This document shows positions 48,468-61,236 of a stretch of 64,000 nt of DNA, in pieces; position 1 is the first letter of the stretch; each line of letters starts with the position of its first letter. The stretch comes from Rubripirellula amarantea. GTDB lineage: Bacteria; Planctomycetota; Planctomycetia; Pirellulales; Pirellulaceae. Location of the stretch: NCBI RefSeq assembly GCF_007859865.1, contig NZ_SJPI01000002.1:310001-374000 (forward strand). Direction: 5' to 3'. The notes under the pieces were generated by a model. It did not search any database, was not told the origin of the DNA, and worked only from the letters and a program-made list of their open reading frames with translations. A program made the position numbers and the translations under genes.

Positions 48468-49058
48468 TTATCTCATCGAGAGGCTTCGTTCGACGTACTT
48501 GGCGAGCACATCGGATTCTAGATTAACCGCATCACCGACGCGGCATTGACCCAGCGTTGTGACGTCGAGTGTATGCGGAATCAATGCCACCGTGAACGAG
48601 TCCTGATCGACGTCGACCACCGTCAGGCTAATTCCGTCGATCGCGATGCTGCCCTTGGAAGCGACTTGGCTGGCGATACTAGCGGGCATCCGAAACCTCA
48701 AATGAGCCCATGGCGGGTCGTCTCGACGCTCGATCAATTCGCCTAATCCATCGATGTGGCCGGTCACGTAATGTCCACCTAATCGGTCACCCGACTGCAG
48801 GGAGCGTTCCAGATTGACGCTTGATCCTTTTTCGAAGCCGCCCAAATTGGTTCGCGAAAGCGTTTCCTCGCCTGCTTCAAAATCCAAGATGTCGCCATCG
48901 ATTGCGACAACGGTGAGACAGCACCCGTTGTTGCAGATGCTATCGCCGATCGCGGCCCCTTGAGCGACGATTCCGGCGGAGACACGAAACCGTTTGCCGG
49001 GTGGTTGGTCGATCACTTCGACAACGGTGCCCATCGTTTCGACGAGGCCAGTGAACAT
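48468..49058 (-). CDS. ribE: Riboflavin synthase, alpha subunit
   Basis: A 196-residue riboflavin synthase, dismutating two 6,7-dimethyl-8-ribityllumazines to riboflavin. Two lumazine-binding barrels are visible: MFTGLVETMGTV opening the first, with GDSICNNGCCLTVV, and the second starting after GGHYVTGHIDGLG, with GSIAIDGISLTVVDVD. Length is normal. ATG at 49058 is chosen (the classical MFTGLVE start). Divergent from eno. No FMN riboswitch can be fitted in the 143-bp interval. Confidence 0.95.
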   Translation of the reverse strand: MFTGLVETMGTVVEVIDQPPGKRFRVSAGIVAQGAAIGDSICNNGCCLTVVAIDGDILDFEAGEETLSRTNLGGFEKGSSVNLERSLQSGDRLGGHYVTGHIDGLGELIERRDDPPWAHLRFRMPASIASQVASKGSIAIDGISLTVVDVDQDSFTVALIPHTLDVTTLGQCRVGDAVNLESDVLAKYVERSLSMR

Positions 49059-49099
49059 GCGGGACAATCCAAATGAGTGGTTCAAAGCCCAGATGTTAA

Positions 49100-50485
<1,386 letters not shown>

Positions 50486-50509
50486 TTCCGGTTTACACCG
50501 GATACGTAT

Positions 50510-51481
50510 TTAGATTTGAAAGTTCAGGTCGGTGTCGGCGAAGCTCTCTTCGGCCGCACCGCGAACTTTCAATTGAGGCTTCTCGAGCACCACGGTTGTT
50601 CGAGGTGACACCGACCGTGTGATCCAAACACTCGAACCGATCACACTGTCGTGCCCCACGACCGTTCGCCCACCCAGAATCGTCGCGTTGGCATAGACCA
50701 CCACGCGATCTTCGATCGTCGGGTGCCGCTTTTGACCGCGAATCAATTGACCATCCGAGTCAGTCGGAAAGCTGAGTGCACCGAGCGTCACCCCTTGGTA
50801 AAGCTTGACGTGCTCGCCAATCTCGCACGTCTCACCGATCACCACACCTGTTCCGTGGTCGATGAAGAAGTAATCACCGATCGTTGCGCCGGGGTGAATG
50901 TCGATGCCGGTTTCTTTGTGAGCCCACTCGGTCATCATGCGAGGGATGAACGGTACGTCCAGTTCGACCAACTCATGAGCGATCCGGTAAACCGTCGTTG
51001 CCTCGAAGCCGGGGTAGCAAAACACAATTTCGTCGGTCGTGTGAACCGCAGGGTCGCCTTCGTAGGCGGCTTGGACGTCGGTGTTGAGCGTCTTGCGAAG
51101 ATCGGGAATCCGCTTGAGCAGTTCGATGGCCATCGCTTGCCCCTTGGCTTCAAAGTCGATGTCACTTTCGCAATCGGTATGATTGTGATGCACGCGTTGT
51201 TCGTGGCGAAGCGCTCGAGCGATCTCGGTGGTTAGCTGATCGTGCAGTGAATCGACCAAGCCGCCCACGTGGTAGTGGATGTTGCCCGAATGAAGTCCGA
51301 CTTTGCGACGGTATCCCGGGTACAGGATGTCCTTCAAATTGTTCAGGATCTCCACCACGCCGGTGTAGCTGGGCAAGGCGCAATGCCCGAGATGGTTGAT
51401 TGAATCTTCAGGCGTGTATGTGGCAACGATAGCTTCCGTCAAACGTGGAAGCTGTTCTTTGAGTCGAAAATCGGATGCCAT
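50510..51481 (-). CDS. cysE: Serine O-acetyltransferase
   Basis: A 323-residue serine acetyltransferase, making O-acetylserine for cysteine synthesis. A helical N-terminal domain (~1-190) precedes a left-handed beta helix with hexapeptide repeats ([39 protein letters not shown]), including the catalytic histidines in DIHPGA and DHGTG. It is longer than the E. coli enzyme and has the EpsC-like extended N-terminus. No cysK adjoins it. Convergent with eno. Confidence 0.92.
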   Translation of the reverse strand: MASDFRLKEQLPRLTEAIVATYTPEDSINHLGHCALPSYTGVVEILNNLKDILYPGYRRKVGLHSGNIHYHVGGLVDSLHDQLTTEIARALRHEQRVHHNHTDCESDIDFEAKGQAMAIELLKRIPDLRKTLNTDVQAAYEGDPAVHTTDEIVFCYPGFEATTVYRIAHELVELDVPFIPRMMTEWAHKETGIDIHPGATIGDYFFIDHGTGVVIGETCEIGEHVKLYQGVTLGALSFPTDSDGQLIRGQKRHPTIEDRVVVYANATILGGRTVVGHDSVIGSSVWITRSVSPRTTVVLEKPQLKVRGAAEESFADTDLNFQI

Positions 51482-51516
51482 GATGGGAGCTGCTCGTGAG
51501 AAACTGCATCGGAGTT

Positions 51517-51552
51517 AAAAAAAATGACCAGCAAGGCTCGCCCTGCTGGTCA
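51517..51552 (-). terminator. Intrinsic terminator of the cysteine-rich lipoprotein gene
   Basis: A stem TGACCAGCA / TGCTGGTCA with a 10-base loop; on the minus strand it is followed by a run of eight U. It lies 33 bp past the stop codon at 51586. Confidence 0.9.
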
Positions 51553-51585
51553 CGTCGTGTGATCTCATTGTAGCCGAGGAGGCGA

Positions 51586-52131
51586 CTATCGGCCAATCGT
51601 CGGTGGGTCTGCCATCAAGAAGTCGCGAGGACCACGCACGGTATAGTACGGGTAAGCAACTTGAGCGGACGGTGGTCCGGGGGTGAACGGACGGTTATTG
51701 AGTTGTTGGCCGGCGTGGTGGCCAAGCAACCCAGGGTTCAAGTGCGAACTGTAGTCCAGTCCGCCCTGTTGCCAACCCAGGGGACCAGCAACACAGCCAG
51801 TGCCGCCACAACCGCAACTGCCACATCCGCAGTTTCCGCCCTTGCACTGAACACCAGCAAGTCCGCCCAGGCGACCGAGAATTCCGTTGCCACAGCTTTG
51901 GCAACCGTTCATGGCGCGACGATTCTTGGCCTGGCATCGTGCTTTGGTCAGGATTCCTGAGGAACCGCTTTCGCACGAAGCACAGTCGCAGTCACCCATC
52001 GGGTAATCGCTGCCGCACGCTCCAGTTGAGCATGAATTGCTGCCGCGGGTGCTAGCACATCCGCTCGACACGATCACGGCCAATGCCAAGATTCCTAATC
52101 CGAACCATTTTTGATTTTGCCAACGTTGCAT
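51586..52131 (-). CDS. Cysteine-rich lipoprotein
   Basis: A 181-residue protein. The N-terminus (LGILALAVIVSSGCAS, residues ~12-27) reads as a lipoprotein signal with a plausible lipobox (VSSGC, cysteine ~25). The mature part is rich in Cys and Gly, with clusters CSTGACGSDY, CDCASCE, CQSCGNG and a GNCGCGSCGCGGTGC run near residue 110, and ends in a proline-rich region. ATG at 52131 is chosen over 52206 because it begins the lipoprotein signal. It has its own terminator. Function unknown; disulfide-stabilised surface or metal-binding protein is a guess. Confidence 0.75.
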   Translation of the reverse strand: MQRWQNQKWFGLGILALAVIVSSGCASTRGSNSCSTGACGSDYPMGDCDCASCESGSSGILTKARCQAKNRRAMNGCQSCGNGILGRLGGLAGVQCKGGNCGCGSCGCGGTGCVAGPLGWQQGGLDYSSHLNPGLLGHHAGQQLNNRPFTPGPPSAQVAYPYYTVRGPRDFLMADPPTIGR

Positions 52132-53035
52132 CGCCGAATCCTTGTCGAGCGTCGTGCCAATATCTCGGCACACCGGTTGTATGTTTCTAGGCGAATCGTG
52201 ATTCATTCACGGTCCGCTTGAGGTTTTGTTCGGCAGCCACCCTCACGTGAAAACAGACAATCCGCTTAACCGCACCAAGCTGAACGAAACCCTGGCAGTA
52301 AAGAATCCTCAAATTGCCTAGCTTCCCATTTGGGGGCGGCGGTAATGGATGCGACGACCCAAAAATTGCACCACGACCGCATCGGCACTGTGCCCGGTCA
52401 TCGGCGATCACCGAAGGAAGACTCAGGATACGGAACGCTCAGGATACGGAAGGCTCAGGATACGGAAGGCTCAGGATGAGGATCAGCCGCATTCGGTCTA
52501 AGCCAGAAGCTGTGGTGCGTCGCTGCACAGTCGTGTGACGCCCTCCATTCGGTGCAACAAAACGCAGCCAGACAAAGCAACCGCAGATTTTCGCTACCAA
52601 AGTACTGTGCAATCGTTCCGTTCAACGTCTGTTTATGGTCCGCAAACCGGCATAGTTCTGTCGGTGTCCTTATCCACTTGCAAATCGGCTATCCTGCGAC
52701 AGTTCATTTGGGAGATAAAGAAACGGTCAACGCTCACGTCAACCGTCAAAAGTTCTCTCAGCGTGAGTTGTTTCCTTAGCCCATTAAGTTCGCCAACGAG
52801 ATTGCGAGGAGTCTTCGTCAAAGCATCGCCAAACGTCGTCTTGGTTGCCCAGCAAGTAATTTTGCTGGCTGCTGCAGCGATGTTTCCGGCGCGGTCATGG
52901 GGCCGTGGTAGGGTTCGATTGTCAGCTTGATCGACACTACGAGTTCGACCCCAAACGTGCACCACCATCCCGTTTCCGGCAAGCACGCCGAAACTGGTTC
53001 TGCACGAGACCAATATTTACGGAGATTCCAGCCTT
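52132..53035. other. Gene-free region upstream of glgX with tandem array
   Basis: About 900 bp. The only structure seen is the 16-bp tandem array at 52422-52481. Frames of 75-130 codons exist on both strands, but none shows a start signal or family motif, so none is annotated. The promoter of glgX is expected near the right end. Confidence 0.55.
52422..52481. repeat. Tandem array, 3.7 x 16 bp
   Basis: CTCAGGATACGGAACG, then CTCAGGATACGGAAGG twice, then a partial CTCAGGATGAGG. In the gene-free region upstream of glgX. Confidence 0.93.
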
Positions 53036-55114
<2,079 letters not shown>

Positions 55115-55136
55115 TTTCAAGCTTGAACCAATGACG

Positions 55137-55178
55137 GCGTCGGCTGCCCGCCCTATGGCACAGGCAGCCGACGCTTTT
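55137..55178 (+). terminator. Intrinsic terminator of glgX
   Basis: A perfect 12-bp stem GCGTCGGCTGCC / GGCAGCCGACGC with a 14-base loop, followed by TTTT on the plus strand, 22 bp past the glgX stop codon. Confidence 0.88.
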
Positions 55179-55215
55179 GAACTTGCAGCGAACGGTTTCC
55201 CATTCGTCGAACAGA

Positions 55216-58200
55216 TCAAAAGCTCGCATGCAAACGTTGGGTGGCGATGTCGATGAGGTAGCTTTCGAGCTCTTCATCATCCGCTGCATTCAAGCTCGCC
55301 GCGAAGACTCGATCGCGAGCATGGAACTGCACAGCCGTAAGCGGTTGACGTTGACGTTGGGCGAGCACTATCGGCTCGGCCGCTTCGGAAGAAAGACTGA
55401 GCATGTCAGAGCGGTGTTGACGCAGCGGTAACTCGGGCGGTGCCGAAGCAACTGTGACGGTCACGGTCGCGGTGTCGGTTTGCAAGTCGAACACGTAGGC
55501 TCCACCGGAATTATTCGCCGGGCGATTGTCGAGCCACGATCCAATCACGGCAACGTCGCCACTGAGTCCGACGGCAATGCCGTACTGGTCGGCGGTGGTG
55601 ACTTCGTCATTGACCAGGACTCGTGTTTGGTCCCAGACGCCGCCAGTCTTTTCGAACAAGTAAGCACGACCCGATGCGTTCCCACCGCCATCGGCTTGAG
55701 GTGAACCCGCGACAAGGCGGTTGCCATCGAACGCGACCGACGTTCCCAAGCGATCACCGGCGACACCGTCGTCGGCAAGTAGCTTGGCGACTTGGCCCCA
55801 GTTGTTACTGCCGCCTTCGTTTTGCGAAAGCACGTACACCGAGCCAAGCTGGTTGGACGATCCGGTGTCATCGAGTGGTGCGCCCACGGCGACGGTGGTG
55901 CCGTCAACGCTGACGCTGTATCCGAACTGGTCGCCCGCCGCCGCATCGGAAGCCGTGATGGCCTTGATTTCACCCCAGTTCTCGGTGCCAAGTTGATTGC
56001 GTTCAAAGAGATAAACTGCCCCGCTGTCATTGCCCGTGCCATCGTGCCGGAACGCGCCCACGGCAACCATGTCGCCAGAAATCGAAACCGATTGCCCAAA
56101 GCGGTCACCGGCACCCTGCGTGCTGCCAGTTAGCTTCTTGGCTTGCGTCCAAACGCCAAGACCATCACGGTTGAACACATAAGCTGCACCGGAGGCCGAA
56201 CCGACTGGATCAGCGGTGCTGGCACCGACCACGATGGTGTCACCCGAGATATCAACCGAGCGACCGAACTTGTCACGTTTGATGGTGTCGCTACCGGTGA
56301 GTTTGGCTTGGAATGTAGCGCCAGTTACGTCGAAGTCATAAACGTAGATTGCGCCAGCTTGGAAACCGTTGTCCTCGTCTTGTTGAGCACCAACGACGAC
56401 GGTGTCGCCATCGATGGCGACACTCCAGCCGAAATGTGTTCGGGGGTCTGAGTCGCCAACGAGTTGGTCAATTTGTTGCCAACCCGTTGCACCGATGCGG
56501 CGGTAAAGGAACGTTGACCCAGCGTCGGTGGCTCGGCTGCGATCATCCAGATAAGCGCCCAAGATGGCGTAGTCACCGTCGATGTCGACGGAGTAGCCGA
56601 TCCGATCACCGTTACTGGGTCGGCTGCTGACCAGTTCCGCCGACGCCAGTGCGATCGAGTAATCGAACGTATCGATTCGGATAAAACCGGAATCGGGCGT
56701 GTACGTCAACGTGCCGTTTCCGTTGTCGGTCACCGTCCCATCGGTTCCATCTTCGAAGCCCACCAAGACCGTGTGGCCATTCGGAAAATCGTTGGCCGAT
56801 ACCGAAATCACGGTGGCAGTATTTTCGGGAGTCAGGGCAGTATCATCCACTGCGGTGAGTCCGAGCCTCTCAAAGACCAAGTCGTACGCTTCATCCGTCG
56901 ATGCGTCTTGGATCTGATCCCCGCTGCCGTCATTGGCGTTGAAAGTCAGGTTGGACGAACGTGTGACGGCAACGTAATAAGTTCCCGTCGAAGGCGCGGT
57001 GAAACGTAGGTAAGCCTCAAGACTACTGAACTCTGGACCCAAACCGACGTCGTTGTCACTGAAGGCAACTTGTGTCCCGGCCGCATCGAAAATCCTCAGC
57101 GCCGAATCGAGCTCACCGGACGGTCGATCAACATCGATGTCAAAGACCTCGCCTGCCGAGCCGCTGAAGCTGTACATGTCGACGTCCGTTTCCCCACCAA
57201 GCAGGGTTTCGAGTTCGCCAGAGACTGTGCCCTCTGCAAGCGGGATCGATTCGACAATCTGGTCGTCGTCATCGGATTCGGTGGGGAAGTACAGCTCGGT
57301 TCCGAACTCATCGGTGATACCCACCACGAATAACATTTCGCCGTCGCCAAAGACCGAGTCTACTTGGGGAGAGTCATTGCTGAGATCCGAAATCCGTTCG
57401 GCGGTCTGATCGCTCTGGTCGACTCGCCACAGGCCGTTCCCAAAATCGTTGTCTTTGGCCCGAAAATACAGCACGCCCCCGACGTTTGTCAGATACGAGG
57501 GAGAAGAGTCGGCGCTACCAGCGTTGATATCGCTGACCAGGGTGGTTCCGGCAGCGGTGCCATCGCTGGTCCAAAGTTCGTACCCGTTGGTTCCGTCATT
57601 GGCAGTGAAGTACAGTGTGCCCCCGACGTTGGTCAGATACCTGGAATTTGAACCGCCTCTTCCGACGCGAATGTCGCTGACAAAGGTGGTTCCGGCAGCG
57701 GTTCCATCGCTGGTCCACAGTTCGCTTCCGTTGATGCGGTCATCGGCACGGAAGTACAGCGTGCCTCCGACGTTGGTCAGGTAAGAGGGGCGAGAACTCC
57801 AGATTCCAGAGAAAATGTCGGTGACCAAGGTGGTGCCAGCAGCGGTTCCATCGCTAGTCCAAAGTTCAGGTCCAGTAGTTCCGTCATTAGCAGTGAAGTA
57901 CAACATGCCGCCGACGTTGGTTAGGCTTCCAACGCGGGAACTATCGCGGCCGACGCGAATATCTCGAACCAGGGTCGTGCCAGCTTCGGTCCCGTCTGAC
58001 TTCCAGAGTTCACTACCGCTTTCTCCTAGGTTGGCAGTGAAAAATGCCGTCGATCCCACTTCGGTTATTCTGCTTATATTGACGTCTATTCCTGTTGGTT
58101 CCTAATTGACGTCGCCCAGCAGATTGAAGTTTGCGGCTAACATTCGGCGCTGTTCAAGAAACTCAATACTCAGCGATGCTCGCGACTTGTGTATTGGGAT

Positions 58201-58224
58201 ACGTCGATGGTAGGAGCTTGGCAT
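55216..58224 (-). pseudogene. Giant ELV-repeat/FG-GAP surface protein, interrupted by an in-frame TAG
   Basis: The frame from ATG at 58224 to the stop at 55216 is 1003 codons including stop, but codon 41 is TAG (58102-58104). The first 40 codons give a planctomycete surface-protein N-terminus ending EFLEQRRMLAANFNLLGDVN; reading resumes with EPTGIDVNISRITEVGSTAFF, so the stop falls inside one ELV-type repeat (LLGDVN/TAFFTAN/ELWKSDGT). Downstream: about five ELWxSDGT repeats (to ~residue 260), a PPC-like domain (~325-450), a cadherin-like tail (~455-530), several FG-GAP units (DRIGYSVDIDGDYAILGA and similar), and an unknown C-terminus. The distal part could start only at a GTG (58059) without a signal. 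CAG to TAG is one possible single change. Exported adhesion-like role if functional. Confidence 0.85.
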
Positions 58225-59691
58225 TGGTGATCAACGTGATAGCGTTGAATAGCAAATTGTTAGCGGATGTAAAGGTGAAGGGGTCATCCGTAGTTTAATG
58301 ACGTCAAATGTAAATTACGACTCTCCTTTCCAGGATAAAGCCGCCAGCGAACCGGCATGTGCCAGGCTACCTTCTAATCTTGCTAGCAAATCAAATTCGT
58401 TGCCTTCTAACGATAGGTTTGCCAGATCTTGTTGAGTAACGCTGACACCTATGCCGCTTTCTCCTAGACATACCTGAGCGAAAATTGTGTTGAATACGTG
58501 AACCTGTGTTGCCTTCAATGTTGTCACTGGCACACAATCTACTCGTCGGTTTTGCACCAATATTTTGGTCTCGCTCGTCTCTGGTGCAATAATGTTGTGC
58601 ACGGCATTTCGCATCGACGCAACGGAAAATCTGTGGACGGTGATTTGGCCTTACTGGTTCCCATCACTGAGTCGATCTTCAGTGCGTTGGCTTAGAAATT
58701 GGCGGTGATAGAGACATCGTGGGAATTGGGCTTCGCCAAGTTGTTCGCTCGATGATTGGCGAGCCACGATCTGGACTAGAATCCAACCTGTCTTCGCGAA
58801 GCATTAGAGCATGAAGCGATTCTGGGAGTCTTGTGACGTGTCGTCTTCGGTGCCCTCAGCTTTCCACAGTTAGTTTCCATCCTTGCAATTCGATGCTGTG
58901 ATGAACACGCTTGACCGGAACTTAACGACGTTGGTTGATTTCGAGTCCTGCCAATTGGAAGAACGATTGGATATCTCCTGGAACTTCGGCATCAAATGCC
59001 CGCGACGGATGTATCGGGATCACCTCAATCAGAAAGCATTTGCGTGCACTCCGTTTGAGCTCTCGCGGGAGTCGTGCAGGCGTGCGTCAAAATCGGCCTT
59101 TAGGTTTGTGTTTGGGTGTCGTGCTTAGACGGCTTCGCGTCGATCATTAGCTCTGGCTCTCTATCTAACGAAGCCAATTAGGCGCTGCTTCCCATAGAAG
59201 TTGAAAAGGTGCAATTGCCGCCGCTGCAGTGCATCAATAGCTTATGTCAAACTCAAACGAACACGCTCAAATGCCCGCCGTTGTTGCCAGGATTTGTGTT
59301 CTCCGCTTTCCGTTGAGCGTTTAACTCCGTTTTCGAAAAGACAAGGCATAGGTTTGAAGGATGGGCTTTGTTTTCCGAAGGACCTAGAACGGGTGGAAAT
59401 GCCTATATTGCTTGGGTTCCCCAATCGGCGGTTAGATCGTTTGAAAGCTGCATGATTGTGAAGATGGGCGAATTTTGTGGAATCCTACGATCGTTCGCCG
59501 GAGTGCTGGTTTGCTTTTCAAACTGGCTTCCCTTTTGCCAGTCCGGCGAAAACGGTACTCTCAACGAGAACCCGTCTTGTCAATTTTGGAACAATGGCGA
59601 ACATTAGCTGAGGTCTGACGATCACTCGCAGGCCAGTAACACGAAATTCGTTTCGGTTGCAGCACCGAATCACGCACGCTCCCTTACCCCA
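58225..59691. other. 1.5-kb gene-free region
   Basis: About 1467 bp between the interrupted surface-protein gene and clpP1. The longest frames are 99 codons (58315-58614, minus) and about 80 codons (58883-59128, plus); neither has a recognisable family, start signal or codon bias. A short match to the left edge of the window (TCCGGCGAAAACGG at 59542 and at 1) is seen. It may be promoter region for clpP1 plus decayed sequence. Confidence 0.55.
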
Positions 59692-60354
59692 ATGAACTCA
59701 ACGCTGGGAAATATGGCTTCTCAATCTATGCCGCACGACTTCAACCCCAACGAACTTATGGCCGCCAGTTCTTACCAGAGCTACCAACGCCAACGTCAAT
59801 TGACGCTTGGCGACTTGCTGATGGAAAACCGCATCGTTTTCCTGCAAGGCGAAATCTATGATGGCAATGCCAATGAGATTGTCATGAAGTTGCTGTACTT
59901 GCAGAGCGAAAATCGCCGCAAAGACATTCACTTCTACATCAATAGCCCCGGTGGCAGTGTCACGTCGACGCTGGCCATCTATGACACCATGCAAATGTTG
60001 TCGTGCTCGGTCGCGACTTACTGCGTCGGCCAGGCCTGTAGTGGTGCAGCGGTATTGTTGGTCGGTGGCACCAAGGGTAAGCGATACTGTTTGCCGAACG
60101 CTCGCGTGATGATGCACCAACCACTCGGTGGCGTTAGCGGACAAGTCAGTGACATTGAAATTCAAGCGGCTGAAATGTTCCGCTACCGCGACGTGCTCAA
60201 CGAGATCCTGTCCAAGCACAGTGGACAGAGTGTCGAAAAGATTGCTGGCGATACCGATCGCGATTTTTTCCTGAGTGCAAAAGAGTCCGTCGAGTACGGA
60301 TTGGTCGACGACATTTTGGCGAAGCCACCAGGCGACCCGTCCGAAGACGATTGA
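59692..60354 (+). CDS. clpP: ATP-dependent Clp protease proteolytic subunit, paralogue 1
   Basis: A 220-residue ClpP-like subunit. The catalytic triad is present: serine in GQACSGAAV (about residue 117), histidine in VMMHQPLGG (about 142), aspartate in DTDRDFF (about 190). The residues after the serine read SGAA in place of the usual SMGA, and an N-terminal extension of ~35 residues precedes the core. It should form a ring with ClpP2 or alone and work with ClpX/ClpC/ClpA, none of which is adjacent. Its stop is 113 bp before the ClpP2 start, so the two are likely one transcript. Confidence 0.93.
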   Translation: MNSTLGNMASQSMPHDFNPNELMAASSYQSYQRQRQLTLGDLLMENRIVFLQGEIYDGNANEIVMKLLYLQSENRRKDIHFYINSPGGSVTSTLAIYDTMQMLSCSVATYCVGQACSGAAVLLVGGTKGKRYCLPNARVMMHQPLGGVSGQVSDIEIQAAEMFRYRDVLNEILSKHSGQSVEKIAGDTDRDFFLSAKESVEYGLVDDILAKPPGDPSEDD

Positions 60355-60467
60355 TCGTTGCTGTTCGTGATCGAGCTTGCTAAGTCCGGTCATGTCAAAC
60401 GGTTCGCCTGTCGAGCCAGCGATTGTCTCAACCAACCAACCATTCAAACTTTATTGGACTCTTTCCT

Positions 60468-61055
60468 ATGCCTATCCCTTACGTCATCGAAAAGTCGGGA
60501 CGCGAAGAACGCACCTACGATATCTACAGCCGGTTGCTCAAGGACCGCATCATCTTCTTGGGTCAACAAGTCGACGATCACATTTCCAATGCCTTGGTCG
60601 CGCAAATGTTGTTCCTTCATTCGGACGACCCCAAGGCGGACATTCACCTTTACATCAACAGCCCCGGTGGCTCGATCACCGCGGGGATGGCGATCTACGA
60701 TACGATGCAATTCGTTTCGTGTGACGTAGCAACCTATTGCATCGGTCAAGCCGCTTCGATGGGCGCGGTATTGTTGACCGCTGGTGCAAAGGGCAAACGC
60801 TACGCTCTTCCCAACGCTCGCATCATGATTCACCAACCGTTGGCCGGCATGCAGGGTACCGCTCGTGAAGTTGAAATTCACGTCGAGGAACTCCGACGCA
60901 TCAAGACGCGGATGAACGAGATCATGATCGAACACACTGGTCATTCGCTTGAAAAGATCGAAAGCGACACTGATCGCGACCGCTTCATGAGCGCCGCCGA
61001 GGCAACCGAGTACGGTTTGATCGACAAGGTCGTTGCCAAAGCGGGCGAAGCCTGA
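60468..61055 (+). CDS. clpP: ATP-dependent Clp protease proteolytic subunit, paralogue 2
   Basis: A 195-residue canonical ClpP: Ser in [11 protein letters not shown] (about 96), His in IMIHQPLAG (about 121) and Asp in DTDRDRF (about 170), matching E. coli numbering within a residue or two. ATG at 60468 ([16 protein letters not shown]) is chosen; the frame opens at 60423. It is more similar to the classical ClpP than its upstream neighbour. Probably the ring-forming partner of clpP1 in a mixed complex, as reported for other tandem ClpP pairs, but that is inference. Confidence 0.95.
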   Translation: MPIPYVIEKSGREERTYDIYSRLLKDRIIFLGQQVDDHISNALVAQMLFLHSDDPKADIHLYINSPGGSITAGMAIYDTMQFVSCDVATYCIGQAASMGAVLLTAGAKGKRYALPNARIMIHQPLAGMQGTAREVEIHVEELRRIKTRMNEIMIEHTGHSLEKIESDTDRDRFMSAAEATEYGLIDKVVAKAGEA

Positions 61056-61139
61056 TTCGAAGTAGAATTGTTGAAGCGATGGGTTCGAAAGGACGTTGTC
61101 TTTCTCTGAGCTGCTCGCTTCATCCAATCGCCTTCCCCC

Positions 61140-61212
61140 GCCCCCTTCGTCTAGTGGCCCAGGACGTCGGGCTTCTCAGCCCGGAACGCTCGTTCGAATC
61201 GGGCAGGGGGTA
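61140..61212 (+). tRNA. tRNA-Glu-like gene (CTC) with abnormal anticodon arm
   Basis: 73 nt without encoded CCA. Acceptor stem GCCCCCT / AGGGGGT pairs over 7 bp (G1-U72 wobble), D-arm GTCT...GGAC and the AGTGGCCCA loop match bacterial tRNA-Glu, and the T-arm GCTCG-TTCGAAT-CGGGC is canonical. The anticodon arm is not: the segment between position 25 and the T-arm is 22 nt, and its pairing gives either TCGGG/CCCGG with an 8-base loop (CTTCTCAG) and a 3-base variable region, or CGGGC/GCCCG with a 6-base loop (TTCTCA). CTC, with U on its left and A on its right, fits Glu. Overall either a genuine atypical tRNA or a decayed copy. Confidence 0.7.
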
Positions 61213-61236
61213 CTTGGGAATGAAAATCGAGGCCGT

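Noticed and set aside
50486-50509. Small hairpin (TCCGG/CCGGA) after eno
   Set aside because: Only five base pairs and no U-run; too weak for a terminator call.
52633-53013. 126-codon open frame upstream of glgX, minus strand
   Set aside because: Low-complexity, no motif, and a competing 131-codon frame on the other strand; neither can be supported.
55216-58059. Intact gene starting at the GTG at 58059
   Set aside because: The frame continues upstream through a TAG into a clear signal-type N-terminus, so GTG is inside the gene and the gene is interrupted instead.
58315-58614. 99-codon open frame, minus strand, in the gene-free region
   Set aside because: No start signal, family or codon signature. 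I could not link it to the interrupted surface protein.
59698-60447. Long open frame (249 codons) antisense to clpP1
   Set aside because: It is a mirror of a highly conserved clpP gene with no domain of its own.
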